Assembly (NCBI RefSeq): GCF_900155525.1
Contig: NZ_LT706951.1
Span: 194,129 to 258,128, forward strand
Direction of reading: 5' to 3'
DNA: 64,000 nt
Source of the DNA: Mailhella massiliensis
Lineage (GTDB): Bacteria > Desulfobacterota > Desulfovibrionia > Desulfovibrionales > Desulfovibrionaceae
Under the pieces are notes generated by a model. That model worked only from the letters and a program-made list of their open reading frames with translations, was not told the DNA's origin and did not search any database. The number at the start of each line of letters is the position of its first letter. The first letter of the stretch is position 1. Shown one piece after another: positions 47,155 to 55,981 of this stretch. A program made the translations under genes and the position numbers.

Positions 47155-48141
47155 ATGGACAGGCCCGGTTTCTTTTTCTGCATCTGCCCCGACGCTGCGC
47201 TGCTGCGCGAGTATGTGGAGGGGGAGCTTGTCGCCTCCTGCAGGGGAGACATGCCCGGTGTGCAGGTCTTCTGGTCGGATGAGGGACTGGACCGCCGTTT
47301 CTGGGACAAGCTGACCCTGATCGGCATGGACGGCCGTGCCCGCGTGCTTGTGGTCCGCGGTGCGGAACAGCTTCCGGCCGAAACGTGGAAGCGTCTTTCC
47401 GCGGCTCTGGGCACGCCGCGTTCCGGCGTGCTGCCCGTATTCTGCCTGGAAGGAGCGTGGGAAAAAGGGCAGCCCAAACTTCCGGCCCATATCGCCAAAC
47501 TCAAGTGTCTGGCCTTTGCCGACAAAAAGCAGTGGGTATGGCGTTCGGCAGGCATAGAGGCGCGGGCCCTCGGCCGCTATGTGCAGAAACAGGCTTCCGC
47601 CATGGGCCTGAGCATGACGCCGGAAGCGGTGAATACCCTTTCGGAAATGCTTATTCCCGATGCCTTTGCCGTTCACAACGCGCTGGAGCAGCTTTTTCTG
47701 GCTTCTCCCGACGGCGCCGTGGACGTGGATCTTGTACGGCAGATGACGGAATTCACGCCGGAAGCCGTCATTTTCGACATCATCCGTCAGCTTGAAGCGG
47801 GCAATGCCCGTTCCGTATGGAAGACGCTTCTGCAGGCGGGCGACGGCGGAGAGTCCCTGCTTTTTCCCCTGCTCACCCTTATGGCGCGCGAGGCCCGCAT
47901 TCTGTGGCAGATGAATGCCGGGGAAAAGGTGTTCGTGCCCCAGTATGTGGAAAATGAGAAGCGCCGTCTTGCCGCCCGTGTCGGTTTCGAGGGGCTTTCC
48001 CGCATTTTTTCCTCGCTGCGGAAGGCGGAATTCTCCGTGAAGAGCGGTGCGCGGCAGCCGCTGCAGGCCATGGAGGAACTGGTGGCCGATCTTTCCCTGA
48101 CTTTTGCCGCTTCCCGAGAAGAAGCGCCCCGTATGCGCTGA
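47155..48141 (+). CDS. holA: DNA polymerase III delta subunit
   Basis: 328 residues. The sequence is divergent, as is normal for HolA. AAA+-like N-terminal region (VLVVRGAEQLPAETWKRLSAAL), a helical middle (LSMTPEAVNTLSEMLIPDAFAVHNALEQLFL) and the C-terminal collar domain (VIFDIIRQLEAGNARSVWKTLLQAGDGGESLLFPLLTLMARE, described in parts) fit the clamp-loader delta subunit that opens the beta clamp. Context after lptE supports it. radC follows within 6 bases. Confidence 0.85.
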   Translation: MDRPGFFFCICPDAALLREYVEGELVASCRGDMPGVQVFWSDEGLDRRFWDKLTLIGMDGRARVLVVRGAEQLPAETWKRLSAALGTPRSGVLPVFCLEGAWEKGQPKLPAHIAKLKCLAFADKKQWVWRSAGIEARALGRYVQKQASAMGLSMTPEAVNTLSEMLIPDAFAVHNALEQLFLASPDGAVDVDLVRQMTEFTPEAVIFDIIRQLEAGNARSVWKTLLQAGDGGESLLFPLLTLMAREARILWQMNAGEKVFVPQYVENEKRRLAARVGFEGLSRIFSSLRKAEFSVKSGARQPLQAMEELVADLSLTFAASREEAPRMR

Positions 48142-48147
48142 CCCGCC

Positions 48148-48855
48148 ATGAAAAAGGACGATTCCCTTTCCGAGTCGGCTCTTCGTTCCGGGCACAGGAA
48201 GCGCCTTCGCGAACGCTTTCTTGCCGAACCTTCCGCGCTGCCCGACTATGAGCTGCTGGAACTGGCTCTGGGCTGCGTGTACCTTCGCCGCGACAATAAA
48301 ATTCTTGCCAAGCGTCTTCTGCAGCGCTTCGACGGTTTCGGCGCGCTGCTCCGGGCTTCGGCGGACGAGCTGGCCCAGGTGGAAGGCTGCGGTCCCGCCG
48401 TTGATAGTTTTCTTGCCGTCCTGCGGGAAATCATTGCCCGCGCTTCCCAAAGCAACGTACAAAGAAAAAGACCCGTGACGCTGCCCGATCTTGTCGAAAT
48501 GGGCAGGCTGCGTCTCGGCCATTGCGTTGTTGAAGAAGTATGGATCGCGCTTCTGGACAAACAGAACAGGCTGCTTATGTTTAAAAAGATCCGTCACGGT
48601 TCGCTCAACCATGTGGCTCTGGAACCGCTGGAAGTGGTGGAGCTCATGGTCAGGCACCATGCAAGCAGCATTGTTCTCATGCATAACCATCCCGGCGGGG
48701 CATACATGCCTTCGCAGGAGGATAAGGCGCTGACCGGGCGTATAGCCCTGGCGCTCCGGCATCTGGGCCTGTTGCTGCACGATCATGTGATCATCACTTC
48801 CGAGGCGTCCTACAGCATGATGCAGGACCGCCGGATCGAAGTGCCGAAAAGATAG
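48148..48855 (+). CDS. radC: RadC/JAB-domain protein
   Basis: 235 residues. An N-terminal UPF0758 helix-hairpin region (LPDYELLELALG...VEGCGPA) precedes a JAMM/MPN+ metalloprotease-like domain with VEEVWIALLDKQNRLL, the motif MHNHPGGAYMPSQED near 172-186 and the final HDHVIITSEASYSM. Metal ligands His-x-His and Asp are all present. The biochemical role of RadC is unsettled. It starts 6 bases after holA and precedes lon by 28 bases. Confidence 0.92.
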   Translation: MKKDDSLSESALRSGHRKRLRERFLAEPSALPDYELLELALGCVYLRRDNKILAKRLLQRFDGFGALLRASADELAQVEGCGPAVDSFLAVLREIIARASQSNVQRKRPVTLPDLVEMGRLRLGHCVVEEVWIALLDKQNRLLMFKKIRHGSLNHVALEPLEVVELMVRHHASSIVLMHNHPGGAYMPSQEDKALTGRIALALRHLGLLLHDHVIITSEASYSMMQDRRIEVPKR

Positions 48856-48883
48856 GTACGGGAACTGCCCGAACGAGGATAGC

Positions 48884-51376
48884 ATGAGCGATACGCAAAA
48901 GACGCTTTCCGCAGTGCCGGAAGACGACAAGAACAATATGCTGGAACAACAAGAGGAAGATTCCCCCGCGAAGGCCCGCGACAACGGGCATGACGGCGGC
49001 GGAGAAGAGCGGGACGGAAACGCCTCCGGCGAGACCGACGACCAGGCTCCCGCCATTCCCTCCGTATTGCCCGTACTGCCCCTGCGCGACAGCGTGGTGT
49101 TCAATTCCATGATCGTGCCTCTGTTTGAAGGCCGTGAAAAGGCCATGGACACCGTGGAATTCGCCCTGAACGGAAACAGGTATCTTCTGCTCTGCACCCA
49201 GCGCGAAGGCTCCACCGACGAACCCGGCCCGGAAGATCTGTATTCCGTGGGTTCCGTGGTCATGATTCTGCGCATGATCAAGATGAACGACGGGCAGGTC
49301 AAACTGCTGGTGCAGGGCCTTACGCGCGCCCATGTGGAGGAGTTCGACAGCGACGGCCCCATACTCCTGGCCCGCGTGCGCCTGCTGGAAGAGACGCAGA
49401 GCGAGGTTTCCGATGTGGAGCTTGAGGCCATGCTGCGTTCCGCAAGGGAGCAGAGCGACAGAATACTGCATCTGCGCGGGCTTCCTTCCGGCGAAATCAT
49501 GAATGTTCTCAACTCCGTGCATGAGCCGGGCCGTCTGGCCGACATCATTGCCGCCAATATGCGACTGCGCATTGAGGAGGCTCAGGCTCTTCTGGAATGT
49601 CTCGATCCCGTGGAGCGCCTGCGCCGGGTGAACGAGCACCTTCTGCGCGAGGTGGAGGTCGCCACCATGCAGGCGCGCATCCAGAGCATGGCGCGCGAGG
49701 GCATGGACAAGGCGCAGAGAGATTATTTCCTGCGCGAGCAGCTCAAGGCGATTCATAAGGAACTCGGCGACGGCGGCGATGAGGAGGACGAGAACGAAGC
49801 CCTGAAAAAGGCGCTGGACAAGGCCGGCCTTCCGCCCGAAGCCCGGCGTGAGGCCGACAAGCAGCTGCGCCGTCTCGCCTCCATGCACGGCGATTCCGCA
49901 GAAGCCACCGTGGTGCGCACCTACCTTGATCTGCTGGCGGAACTGCCGTGGAAGAAGATGTCCCGCGACCGGCTCGACATCGTGAAGGCTGCCGCCATTC
50001 TCGATGAAGATCATTTCGGCCTTGAAAAGGTCAAGGACAGGATTCTTGAATTCTTGAGCGTGCGCAAGCTGAACCCCGATTCCAAGGGGCCTGTGCTGTG
50101 TTTCGTGGGGCCTCCTGGCGTGGGCAAGACATCTCTCGGGCGTTCCATCGCCCGTGCGCTCGGCCGCAAGTTCCAGCGTATTTCCCTGGGCGGTATGCGC
50201 GACGAAGCGGAAATACGCGGGCACCGGCGTACCTACATCGGCGCCATGCCCGGGCGCATCATTCAGGCCATACGGCAGGCGGGCACGCGCAATCCCGTCA
50301 TCGTGCTGGATGAAATCGACAAACTCGGCAACGACTTCCGGGGCGATCCTTCTTCCGCGCTTCTGGAAACGCTGGACCCGGAACAGAATTCCCATTTCAG
50401 CGATCATTATCTGAATCTGGAATTCGACCTTTCCAAGGTGCTCTTTCTGTGTACGGCCAATCAGCTCGACACCATTCCTCCGGCACTGCTGGACCGGCTG
50501 GAGATCATTTCCCTTTCCGGCTATACGGAGCAGGAAAAGCTCTCCATCGCCCGCAGCTATCTCATACGGAGACAGGTGGCGGAAAACGGCCTGAAGGAAG
50601 GGGACGTGGTGTTCCGGGACAATGCCCTGGCCCGCGTGATCCGCGGATATACGCGTGAAGCCGGTCTGCGCGCTCTGGAGCGCCAGATAGGCGCCATCTG
50701 CCGCAAGCTTGCACGGCGCAAGGCGGAAGGGGAGAAGCCCCCGTTTACCGTGACGCCCGCGCTGGTGGGGAAACTTCTGGGCGCGCCGCGTTTCCTTGAC
50801 GAGGAAAAGGAAACGGAGCTTCTGCCCGGAGTGGCTCTGGGCCTTGCCTGGACTCAGGCCGGAGGCGAAGTGCTCCATGTCGAGGTGAGCACCATGCAGG
50901 GCAAGGGGGCGCTGCTGCTTACCGGGCAGCTCGGCGATGTGATGAAGGAAAGCGCGCAGGCCGCCGTGACCTACGCCCGTTCCCATGCGGAAGAGCTGGG
51001 CATCGATCCCGAGTTTTCCCAGAAACTGGACATTCATATCCATGTGCCTGCAGGCGCTACGCCCAAGGACGGGCCTTCCGCCGGTGTGACGCTGGTTTCC
51101 GCCCTGGTTTCCGCGCTTACCGGAAGATCCGTGCGCGGCGATACCTGCATGACCGGGGAAATCACGCTGCGAGGCAGGGTGCTGCCCGTGGGCGGCATCA
51201 AGGAAAAAATACTCGGTGCGGTGGCCAGAGGTCTGAAGAGGGCCGTCATTCCTGCACAGAATGCCAAGGATCTGGAAGAGATTCCGGCGGACCTGAGGCG
51301 CAGGATGGAAATCCATACCGTGGATACCATTGATGAGCTGCTCGGACTGGTGATGGAAGAGAAAAAGACCGCATGA
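48884..51376 (+). CDS. lon: ATP-dependent protease La
   Basis: 830 residues. An extra acidic, disordered N-terminus (about 1-60) precedes the Lon N domain (VLPVLPLRDSVVFNSMIVPL), coiled coil (ILREVEVATMQ region to 300), AAA+ module with Walker A VGPPGVGKTSLG near 409 and Walker B VIVLDEIDKLG, and the Ser-Lys protease domain with PKDGPSAGVTL (catalytic Ser near 732) and GGIKEK (Lys near 773). It degrades damaged and regulatory proteins in the cytoplasm. A strong terminator follows 22 bases after the stop, immediately before the IS element. Confidence 0.96.
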   Translation: MSDTQKTLSAVPEDDKNNMLEQQEEDSPAKARDNGHDGGGEERDGNASGETDDQAPAIPSVLPVLPLRDSVVFNSMIVPLFEGREKAMDTVEFALNGNRYLLLCTQREGSTDEPGPEDLYSVGSVVMILRMIKMNDGQVKLLVQGLTRAHVEEFDSDGPILLARVRLLEETQSEVSDVELEAMLRSAREQSDRILHLRGLPSGEIMNVLNSVHEPGRLADIIAANMRLRIEEAQALLECLDPVERLRRVNEHLLREVEVATMQARIQSMAREGMDKAQRDYFLREQLKAIHKELGDGGDEEDENEALKKALDKAGLPPEARREADKQLRRLASMHGDSAEATVVRTYLDLLAELPWKKMSRDRLDIVKAAAILDEDHFGLEKVKDRILEFLSVRKLNPDSKGPVLCFVGPPGVGKTSLGRSIARALGRKFQRISLGGMRDEAEIRGHRRTYIGAMPGRIIQAIRQAGTRNPVIVLDEIDKLGNDFRGDPSSALLETLDPEQNSHFSDHYLNLEFDLSKVLFLCTANQLDTIPPALLDRLEIISLSGYTEQEKLSIARSYLIRRQVAENGLKEGDVVFRDNALARVIRGYTREAGLRALERQIGAICRKLARRKAEGEKPPFTVTPALVGKLLGAPRFLDEEKETELLPGVALGLAWTQAGGEVLHVEVSTMQGKGALLLTGQLGDVMKESAQAAVTYARSHAEELGIDPEFSQKLDIHIHVPAGATPKDGPSAGVTLVSALVSALTGRSVRGDTCMTGEITLRGRVLPVGGIKEKILGAVARGLKRAVIPAQNAKDLEEIPADLRRRMEIHTVDTIDELLGLVMEEKKTA

Positions 51377-51398
51377 CGATTGCGGGAATGCTTTGATG

Positions 51399-51432
51399 AA
51401 GAGGAGGGAGGATTTTTCCTCCCTTCTTTTTT
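51399..51432 (+). terminator. Intrinsic terminator after lon
   Basis: Stem of about 11 bp around AGGGAGGA/TCCTCCCT (51405-51412 with 51417-51424), TTTT loop, then CTTTTTT ending at 51432. Confidence 0.9.
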
Positions 51433-51501
51433 GGTTAAAAGAAAACCCCCAGCTAGGCTGGGGGTTCCCGAAAACTTATAGTTATGGGTATGTGATAAAC
51501 A

Positions 51502-51567
51502 CTCCTTTTGATTTGCCAAGCAGGAGGTGCGGTCTGGCAATTGCGCCCACAAGCAAATCAAAAGGAG
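51502..51567 (+). promoter_or_regulatory. Leader hairpin sequestering the tnpA ribosome site
   Basis: Perfect 15-bp inverted repeat: CTCCTTTTGATTTGC (51502-51516) with GCAAATCAAAAGGAG (51553-51567). The right arm contains the AAAGGAG of the tnpA Shine-Dalgarno (start ATG 51574). Sequestering translation in a 5' stem is a known IS200 control feature. Confidence 0.85.
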
Positions 51568-51573
51568 GTCACA

Positions 51574-52032
51574 ATGGGTGACACAAAGAAGTTAGCGCAT
51601 ACGCAATGGAACTGTAAATATCACATAGTCTTTGCACCAAAATATCGCCGACAGGTTTTCTATGGAGAGAAGAAAAGGGCCATAGGAGAAATATTGCGGA
51701 AATTATGTGAGTGGAAGGGAGTGAGCATAGTAGAAGCAGAATGTTGTCCCGACCATATCCATATGTTGCTAGAGATACCGCCCAAGATGAGTGTATCGGC
51801 GTTTGTCGGATATTTGAAAGGAAAGAGCAGCCTGATGATATATGAGCAGTTCGGTGAGCTGAAGTTCAAATATCGTAATCGGGAGTTCTGGTGCCGTGGT
51901 TACTATGTCGACACGGTAGGTAAGAATAAGGCAAAGATAGCTGAGTACATCAGGCATCAACTGGCCGAGGATAAACACGGAGATCATCTGAGCATCCCAT
52001 ACGCCGGAAGCCCGTTTACGGGCCGCCGGTAA
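51574..52032 (+). CDS. tnpA: IS200-family Y1 transposase
   Basis: 152 residues, full IS200 TnpA length. The HUH motif is intact in CCPDHIHMLLE (H61, H63) and the catalytic tyrosine is Y125 in IAEYIRHQ; WNCKYHIVFAPKYRR at the N-terminus and FWCRGYYVDTVGKN are typical. It cuts and rejoins single-stranded ends during replication-fork passage. ATG 51574 follows a strong AAAGGAGGT, which is itself buried in a leader hairpin. No disabling mutation is visible, so the copy may be active. Confidence 0.95.
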   Translation: MGDTKKLAHTQWNCKYHIVFAPKYRRQVFYGEKKRAIGEILRKLCEWKGVSIVEAECCPDHIHMLLEIPPKMSVSAFVGYLKGKSSLMIYEQFGELKFKYRNREFWCRGYYVDTVGKNKAKIAEYIRHQLAEDKHGDHLSIPYAGSPFTGRR

Positions 52033-52137
52033 CAGAAATGCAGATGTCAGACCGTACATGCGCCTGCCAGGGCGCGGCTGGTAAGAAAGCCTTACAGGCG
52101 CACAAGAGGAACCACCGGCTATGCCGGTGGGACCCCA

Positions 52138-52468
52138 TTTATGTCGCGTTCGTGGGGCTGCGGCACTGCCCTTGCGCAAAACGGCCGGGAAACGGGAACG
52201 GGCATTTGCCGATGCCGGTGTGAGAGGCTTTTCAAAAGAAGGGGATGCCCGCCGGAGCAGGGCAGGTTCCGTCGCCCGGAAGGATTGCAGGCTTTTCATG
52301 CGATCCGGCCGGTCGGGAGGAGCAGGCTGAGGGAATGCTTCCGTCGGGGGCTGAAATGAGCCGGAAGCTTGGGCGTCGGATATGATATTGAGAGCTGTTT
52401 CACGAAGTTCCGGCGAAATCTTTCCAGCCGCCGTCGTTTGGCATAGGGTGGAGGGAAGGAGTCAGACC
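52138..52468. other. Non-coding interval between the IS element and the MFS gene
   Basis: 330 bases. I see no gene, regulator or RNA; the MFS ribosome site (AAGGAG) is at its right end. Confidence 0.4.
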
Positions 52469-53863
52469 ATGTTCGATATTCAGCAGAATCCTTCGTCGTT
52501 GCATTTAAAAAGTGTCATTGCCGCCCTCTGGACGGGAAATCTGTTCGCCCCCTTTCTCATGAGCGGCGTGGCCGCCATGCTGCCTTCCATAGGCGAGTCG
52601 CTGGGAGCTTCGGCCGTTGCGCTTTCTCTCGTGATGGTGTGCTATAATCTCGGCCAGTCCATTTCCCACATGTTGAGCGGCAGGGTTGCCGACATGTTCG
52701 GCGTCAAGCGTACGCTGCTTGTGGGAGTGGGGTGTTTCTGTCTGTTCTGCGCCTGCATGGGGCTTGCCCCCGCCATGGGGGTGCTTGTTCCCCTGCGTTT
52801 TGCCCAGGGTGTGGCCGCCGCAACCATTTCCTGCGCCGTCACCACGCTGAGTGTGACGCTGGCCCCCGCGAATATCCGGGGGCAGGTGATCAGCATCGTG
52901 GTATCGGCGGTGTACCTGGGGCTGGCCATAGGGCCTCTGGCCTGCGGCGGACTTTCGGAACTTTTCGGCTGGCGTCTGGTGTTCTTCATCATCGCTTCGC
53001 TCAGTCTGGTGGAGTGGACGCTATTGCGATACGTCATTCCCGAAATGCCCAGAGAAGGGGCGCGCCGTTCCTTCGACGTGAAAAGTGCAGCTCTCGGCGC
53101 AGGCGGGCTTTTCTGTGTGACCATGGGGGCGACCTGTTCCTTTCTGCACCCTGCGGTGGTCGCGCTGCTGCCCGCAGGGCTGTGCCTCATGGCCGTTTTC
53201 GTACGGAGAGAATGGACGGCGGCCGATCCCATGCTCGATTTGAAGCTGCTGGCCAAGGTCCCCGGCCTGCCCGACGGCATGGCGGCCGTGTTCATCAACT
53301 ACGGTTCCTTCATGGGGCTTTCCCTCTTCTTTTCCCTGTATCTTCAGCAGATTCTGGGCCTCAACGCCTTTCATGCAGGCATGGTGCTCATGGTGCAGAG
53401 CCTGTGCCAGACCGTGTTTTCTCCGCTGGCCGGAAGGCTGGCCGACAAATATCACCCCGGCATTGTATCCACGGCGGGCATGGCGGGGTGCGGCGTGAGC
53501 ATCCTGAGCCTCATGCTGCTCGGCGAACACAGTCCCGTATGGCAGGTGGTGGTCAGTCAGGCGGTGCTTGGCGTGGGGGCGGCCTTTTTTGCGGCCCCCA
53601 ACATGGCGGCCACGCTGGGCAACGTGCCCAGAGAGGAAATGTCGGTGGCTTCCGGTCTGCTCGGCTGCCTCCGCACCATGGGGGGGCTGATGAGCCATAT
53701 CATCATGTCCTGCACCATAGGTCTGTTCATGGGCGATACCGCCGTGACGCTGGAAAGCGCAGGTCTGTTTCTTCATGCCATGCGTTACGCGCTGCTGCTT
53801 TTCGGCTCCCTCAACATTCTGGGGGTGATTCTCAGTCTGCGCGCCCTGCGTCATCACCGGTAA
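52469..53863 (+). CDS. MFS drug/metabolite exporter (DHA2-like)
   Basis: 464 residues with 13-14 predicted hydrophobic segments. N-terminal half: LPSIGESLGASAVALSLVMVCYNLG and the motif-A loop GRVADMFGVKRTLLVG; motif C-like GLAIGPLACGGLSELFGWRLVF. The second half has a related loop GRLADKYHPG. These fit DHA2-type proton-driven exporters of the major facilitator superfamily; the substrate is unknown. ATG 52469 follows AAGGAG at 7 bases. No regulator is adjacent. Confidence 0.88.
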   Translation: MFDIQQNPSSLHLKSVIAALWTGNLFAPFLMSGVAAMLPSIGESLGASAVALSLVMVCYNLGQSISHMLSGRVADMFGVKRTLLVGVGCFCLFCACMGLAPAMGVLVPLRFAQGVAAATISCAVTTLSVTLAPANIRGQVISIVVSAVYLGLAIGPLACGGLSELFGWRLVFFIIASLSLVEWTLLRYVIPEMPREGARRSFDVKSAALGAGGLFCVTMGATCSFLHPAVVALLPAGLCLMAVFVRREWTAADPMLDLKLLAKVPGLPDGMAAVFINYGSFMGLSLFFSLYLQQILGLNAFHAGMVLMVQSLCQTVFSPLAGRLADKYHPGIVSTAGMAGCGVSILSLMLLGEHSPVWQVVVSQAVLGVGAAFFAAPNMAATLGNVPREEMSVASGLLGCLRTMGGLMSHIIMSCTIGLFMGDTAVTLESAGLFLHAMRYALLLFGSLNILGVILSLRALRHHR

Positions 53864-54047
53864 GGGACTTTTCGCCGGAAACGATTGCGTGTACCATACG
53901 TCTTCGCCGGAATGCAGGCGTAGAAAGAAGGCGACATGCGGCCGTCTTCAGCGCCCCGGCCAAGACGGGACGCTTTACGGCCAAAAGTCCGTATCCTTTC
54001 CTGCAGCATACCGTTTCAAAGCCATCCCTTGAAGAGAAGGAGAGATC

Positions 54048-55022
54048 ATGGCCATATCGGGCAAGTTTTTCGGAGGCCGCAGACACAGCAGCACGACGGC
54101 GAAACAGCCTCTGATCAGAAACAACACCTCCAGCGATTCCGCTCCCGACAACGAAGGGCCTTCCTCGGCCTTCATGGGCAGGCATTTCGAGGGACTCGGC
54201 GATGTATGGTCTGCTTTTTTCCCGGGGGGAAGCAGGGAATATGTGGGTATGCTGCAGGGGCTGTTTGAAAAAAGTACGGCCCGGGGACCGGTCATGCACA
54301 GAAAGGACGGTTCCAGCGTGCTGCTTCTCGCTTCTCCTTCGTCGGGGGGCATCAGCATTCATTCCCACATCGTCATGGGGCAGGGCAAGGGCAAGGCGGA
54401 CTTCGTGGGCGGATATCCGGCTTTCGAAGGGCTTCCCGTGGAGTCCCGCATAGAGCAGGCGCATATATGGTCCAACGGTATTTCCGGTGTGGTGGCCGCG
54501 CGCGACACGCGCCTTCAGACTCCGCTGGCTTTTTTCCTTTCCGGTTTCTTTCAGCATGTTCCGCAGTTGCAGTTCGGGGCGAAGGCCGTGTTCCATGTGG
54601 CTGCGCTGGCCTTTTCCCTGCGTAAGGCGGAAAGGGAGGAAGTGGAGCTCGTGCCGGGAACGGCGGCCTGCGATGCCGCGCTGAAGGTCTTTCTCCGTGC
54701 GCACCCCGAGAAGAAGGCTGGCGATTTTCATCCCGAGGAGCTGTCGTTCCACGGCAAGGGCGCCATGCTGCCTACGGAAGTGGTGGGGGTCTGGGCGTTT
54801 CAGGGGCCGGTCCTCGCCATGGAGGAAGTGGAGTTCCTGGGGAGACGTTTTCTTCGGCTGCTTACGCTCTTCGCAGGGGCCGGCGAGCGTTCCGTGCAGG
54901 GATATGTTTATGCGGCGGAACATACGCTGAAAGGCTATGTCCCGCAGATCGGCGACGATCTGGTCGGCGTTTTGTGGCTTCAGGGTTCCATGGAAAATTA
55001 TCCGGGAGAGGAAAACGGATAG
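54048..55022 (+). CDS. Unknown protein, 324 residues
   Basis: Not recognised. A Ser/Asn/Arg-rich N-terminal 40 residues precede a soluble mixed alpha/beta body with segments such as GSSVLLLASPSSGGISIHSHIVMG, QTPLAFFLSGFFQHVPQLQFGAKAVFHVAALAFSL (read in parts) and GVLWLQGSMENYPGEENG. No signal peptide, no clear membrane helix, few cysteines. GAAGGAG precedes ATG 54048 and a terminator follows, so it looks like a genuine single-gene unit with core-like composition. No function proposed. Confidence 0.7.
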   Translation: MAISGKFFGGRRHSSTTAKQPLIRNNTSSDSAPDNEGPSSAFMGRHFEGLGDVWSAFFPGGSREYVGMLQGLFEKSTARGPVMHRKDGSSVLLLASPSSGGISIHSHIVMGQGKGKADFVGGYPAFEGLPVESRIEQAHIWSNGISGVVAARDTRLQTPLAFFLSGFFQHVPQLQFGAKAVFHVAALAFSLRKAEREEVELVPGTAACDAALKVFLRAHPEKKAGDFHPEELSFHGKGAMLPTEVVGVWAFQGPVLAMEEVEFLGRRFLRLLTLFAGAGERSVQGYVYAAEHTLKGYVPQIGDDLVGVLWLQGSMENYPGEENG

Positions 55023-55073
55023 CCCCCGGAGGGGGAATTTCTGACGGGCGTTTTCCGTGCAGGCGGGGCGTTC

Positions 55074-55113
55074 AGGCCGGTTCCGGGCATTCCGGTTCCG
55101 GCCTCGCTTTTTT
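55074..55113 (+). terminator. Intrinsic terminator after the 324-residue unknown
   Basis: AGGCCGG (55074-55080) pairs with CCGGCCT (55098-55104); six T at 55108-55113 after CGC. Confidence 0.65.
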
Positions 55114-55408
55114 GGCAACGGACCGGTGCGCGTTTTCCCATACCGGCCGCCTCCTGCCTCAGATGAGCGCGGGGCATGTTTTCCCCGGAAAGCGCATCTG
55201 CCGCCTGGGGAAAAAGGGGGCCGCCCCGGCAGAGAGGAAAAAACATCATATCCCTGTGCGCGTCTTTCCGGTACGATGCAGCCGGAACTTCACGGAAAGA
55301 CTTTGCAAGGCGATGTTACAGATCTCGCCGCGTTGAAAGAAAGAGGCCAACAATCCGGTTTTCATGGATATTTTGTTCGTGTTCCGGAAAGGCGCGTTTT
55401 TTCGCCGC
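55114..55408. other. Non-coding interval
   Basis: About 300 bases between the terminator and the next promoter. Plus-strand frames here lack ribosome sites. Nothing recognised. Confidence 0.4.
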
Positions 55409-55468
55409 TTGCTAAACATGTGGCCGTGGAGTATTAAATCACTATCCTGTCCGCCCTGAAAACAGGAT
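55409..55468 (+). promoter_or_regulatory. Promoter and leader hairpin of the Tat-peptide/lipoprotein operon
   Basis: TTGCTA (55409-55414), 17 bases, TATTAA (55432-55437). The early transcript then has a 7-bp hairpin ATCCTGT/ACAGGAT (55444-55468) ending right before the AGGTGA ribosome site of the gene at 55480. Confidence 0.6.
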
Positions 55469-55479
55469 GAGGTGAAGTT

Positions 55480-55668
55480 ATGGCTATGAACAGACGTACC
55501 TTTCTTTGTTCGCTGGCCGGTCTGATCGCTGCCGGTATGACGGCTCCTCTGCTGCCTCTTCGTGCGGATGCGGCTCCGCCTCCCCCTCCGCCTCCTCCGG
55601 GCCCCCGCCCCGGAAGGCCGGGGCCGCGCCCTGCGCTAATGTCTTTTTTGCGGGAGAAGAAATCATGA
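55480..55668 (+). CDS. Small proline-rich exported protein with Tat-type signal
   Basis: 62 residues. The N-terminus NRRTFLCSLAGLIAAGM has the twin-arginine pattern followed by a hydrophobic core and an Ala-rich cleavage region (ADAA). The mature part is only about 30 residues, dominated by eight consecutive prolines and PGPRPGRPGPRP repeats, ending in basic residues. Tat export of such a short peptide is odd; it may serve as a carrier or be a decayed secreted protein. It overlaps the lipoprotein gene by ATGA and has its own promoter. Confidence 0.65.
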   Translation: MAMNRRTFLCSLAGLIAAGMTAPLLPLRADAAPPPPPPPPGPRPGRPGPRPALMSFLREKKS

Positions 55669-55916
55669 AGAAAATCCCCGTTATTGTTCTGATCGGCGCC
55701 CTGGCCTTCGGCTTTACGGGCTGCACCAACATGACAAGGACGCAGCAGGGCGCGCTGGCCGGGTCAGCCGGCATCGAGCTGATCGGCGGCGGCATCAGCG
55801 CACTGACAGGCGGCAGCGGCACCACCGGCGCGCTTATCGGCGGCGGCCTCGGCGCTCTGGCGGGCGGTATTTACGGCAATCAGCAGGAACGGAATCATGA
55901 CGACCGCCACTGGTGA
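55665..55916 (+). CDS. Small glycine-zipper lipoprotein
   Basis: 83 residues. Signal peptide MKKIPVIVLIGALAFGFTGC with a lipobox-like end (FTGC), then a glycine-zipper segment (GALAGSAGIELIGGGISALTG and GALIGGGLGALAGGIYG) of the type that inserts into or spans membranes (SlyB/YmgG-like). A short charged His/Asp tail follows. It is translationally coupled to the Tat-signal peptide gene through an ATGA overlap and ends before a bidirectional terminator. Envelope integrity role is only an inference. Confidence 0.8.
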   Translation: MKKIPVIVLIGALAFGFTGCTNMTRTQQGALAGSAGIELIGGGISALTGGSGTTGALIGGGLGALAGGIYGNQQERNHDDRHW

Positions 55917-55937
55917 TGTTTTTCTACGCTGCTTATG

Positions 55938-55967
55938 AAAAAAGCCCCCGGAAAGGGGGCTTTTTTT
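55938..55967. terminator. Bidirectional terminator
   Basis: A-run, GCCCCC (55944-55949), 5-base loop, GGGGGC (55955-55960), T-run to 55967. It serves the lipoprotein on the plus strand and the ABC permease operon on the minus strand. Confidence 0.92.
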
Positions 55968-55981
55968 GTGGGGAAAAGCGG

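Larger units (their letters stand above)
51440..52137 (+). mobile_element. IS200-type insertion sequence
   Basis: A single-gene IS200/IS605-family element of about 0.7 kb, with no tnpB and no terminal inverted repeats. The left end carries a perfect 10-bp hairpin (AACCCCCAGC at 51444-51453, GCTGGGGGTT at 51457-51466). The right end carries CCACCGGC/GCCGGTGG at 52112-52130. Such imperfectly palindromic ends are recognised by TnpA in single-strand transposition. It sits 3' of the lon terminator T-tract. Exact cleavage sites cannot be fixed from one copy. Confidence 0.85.
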
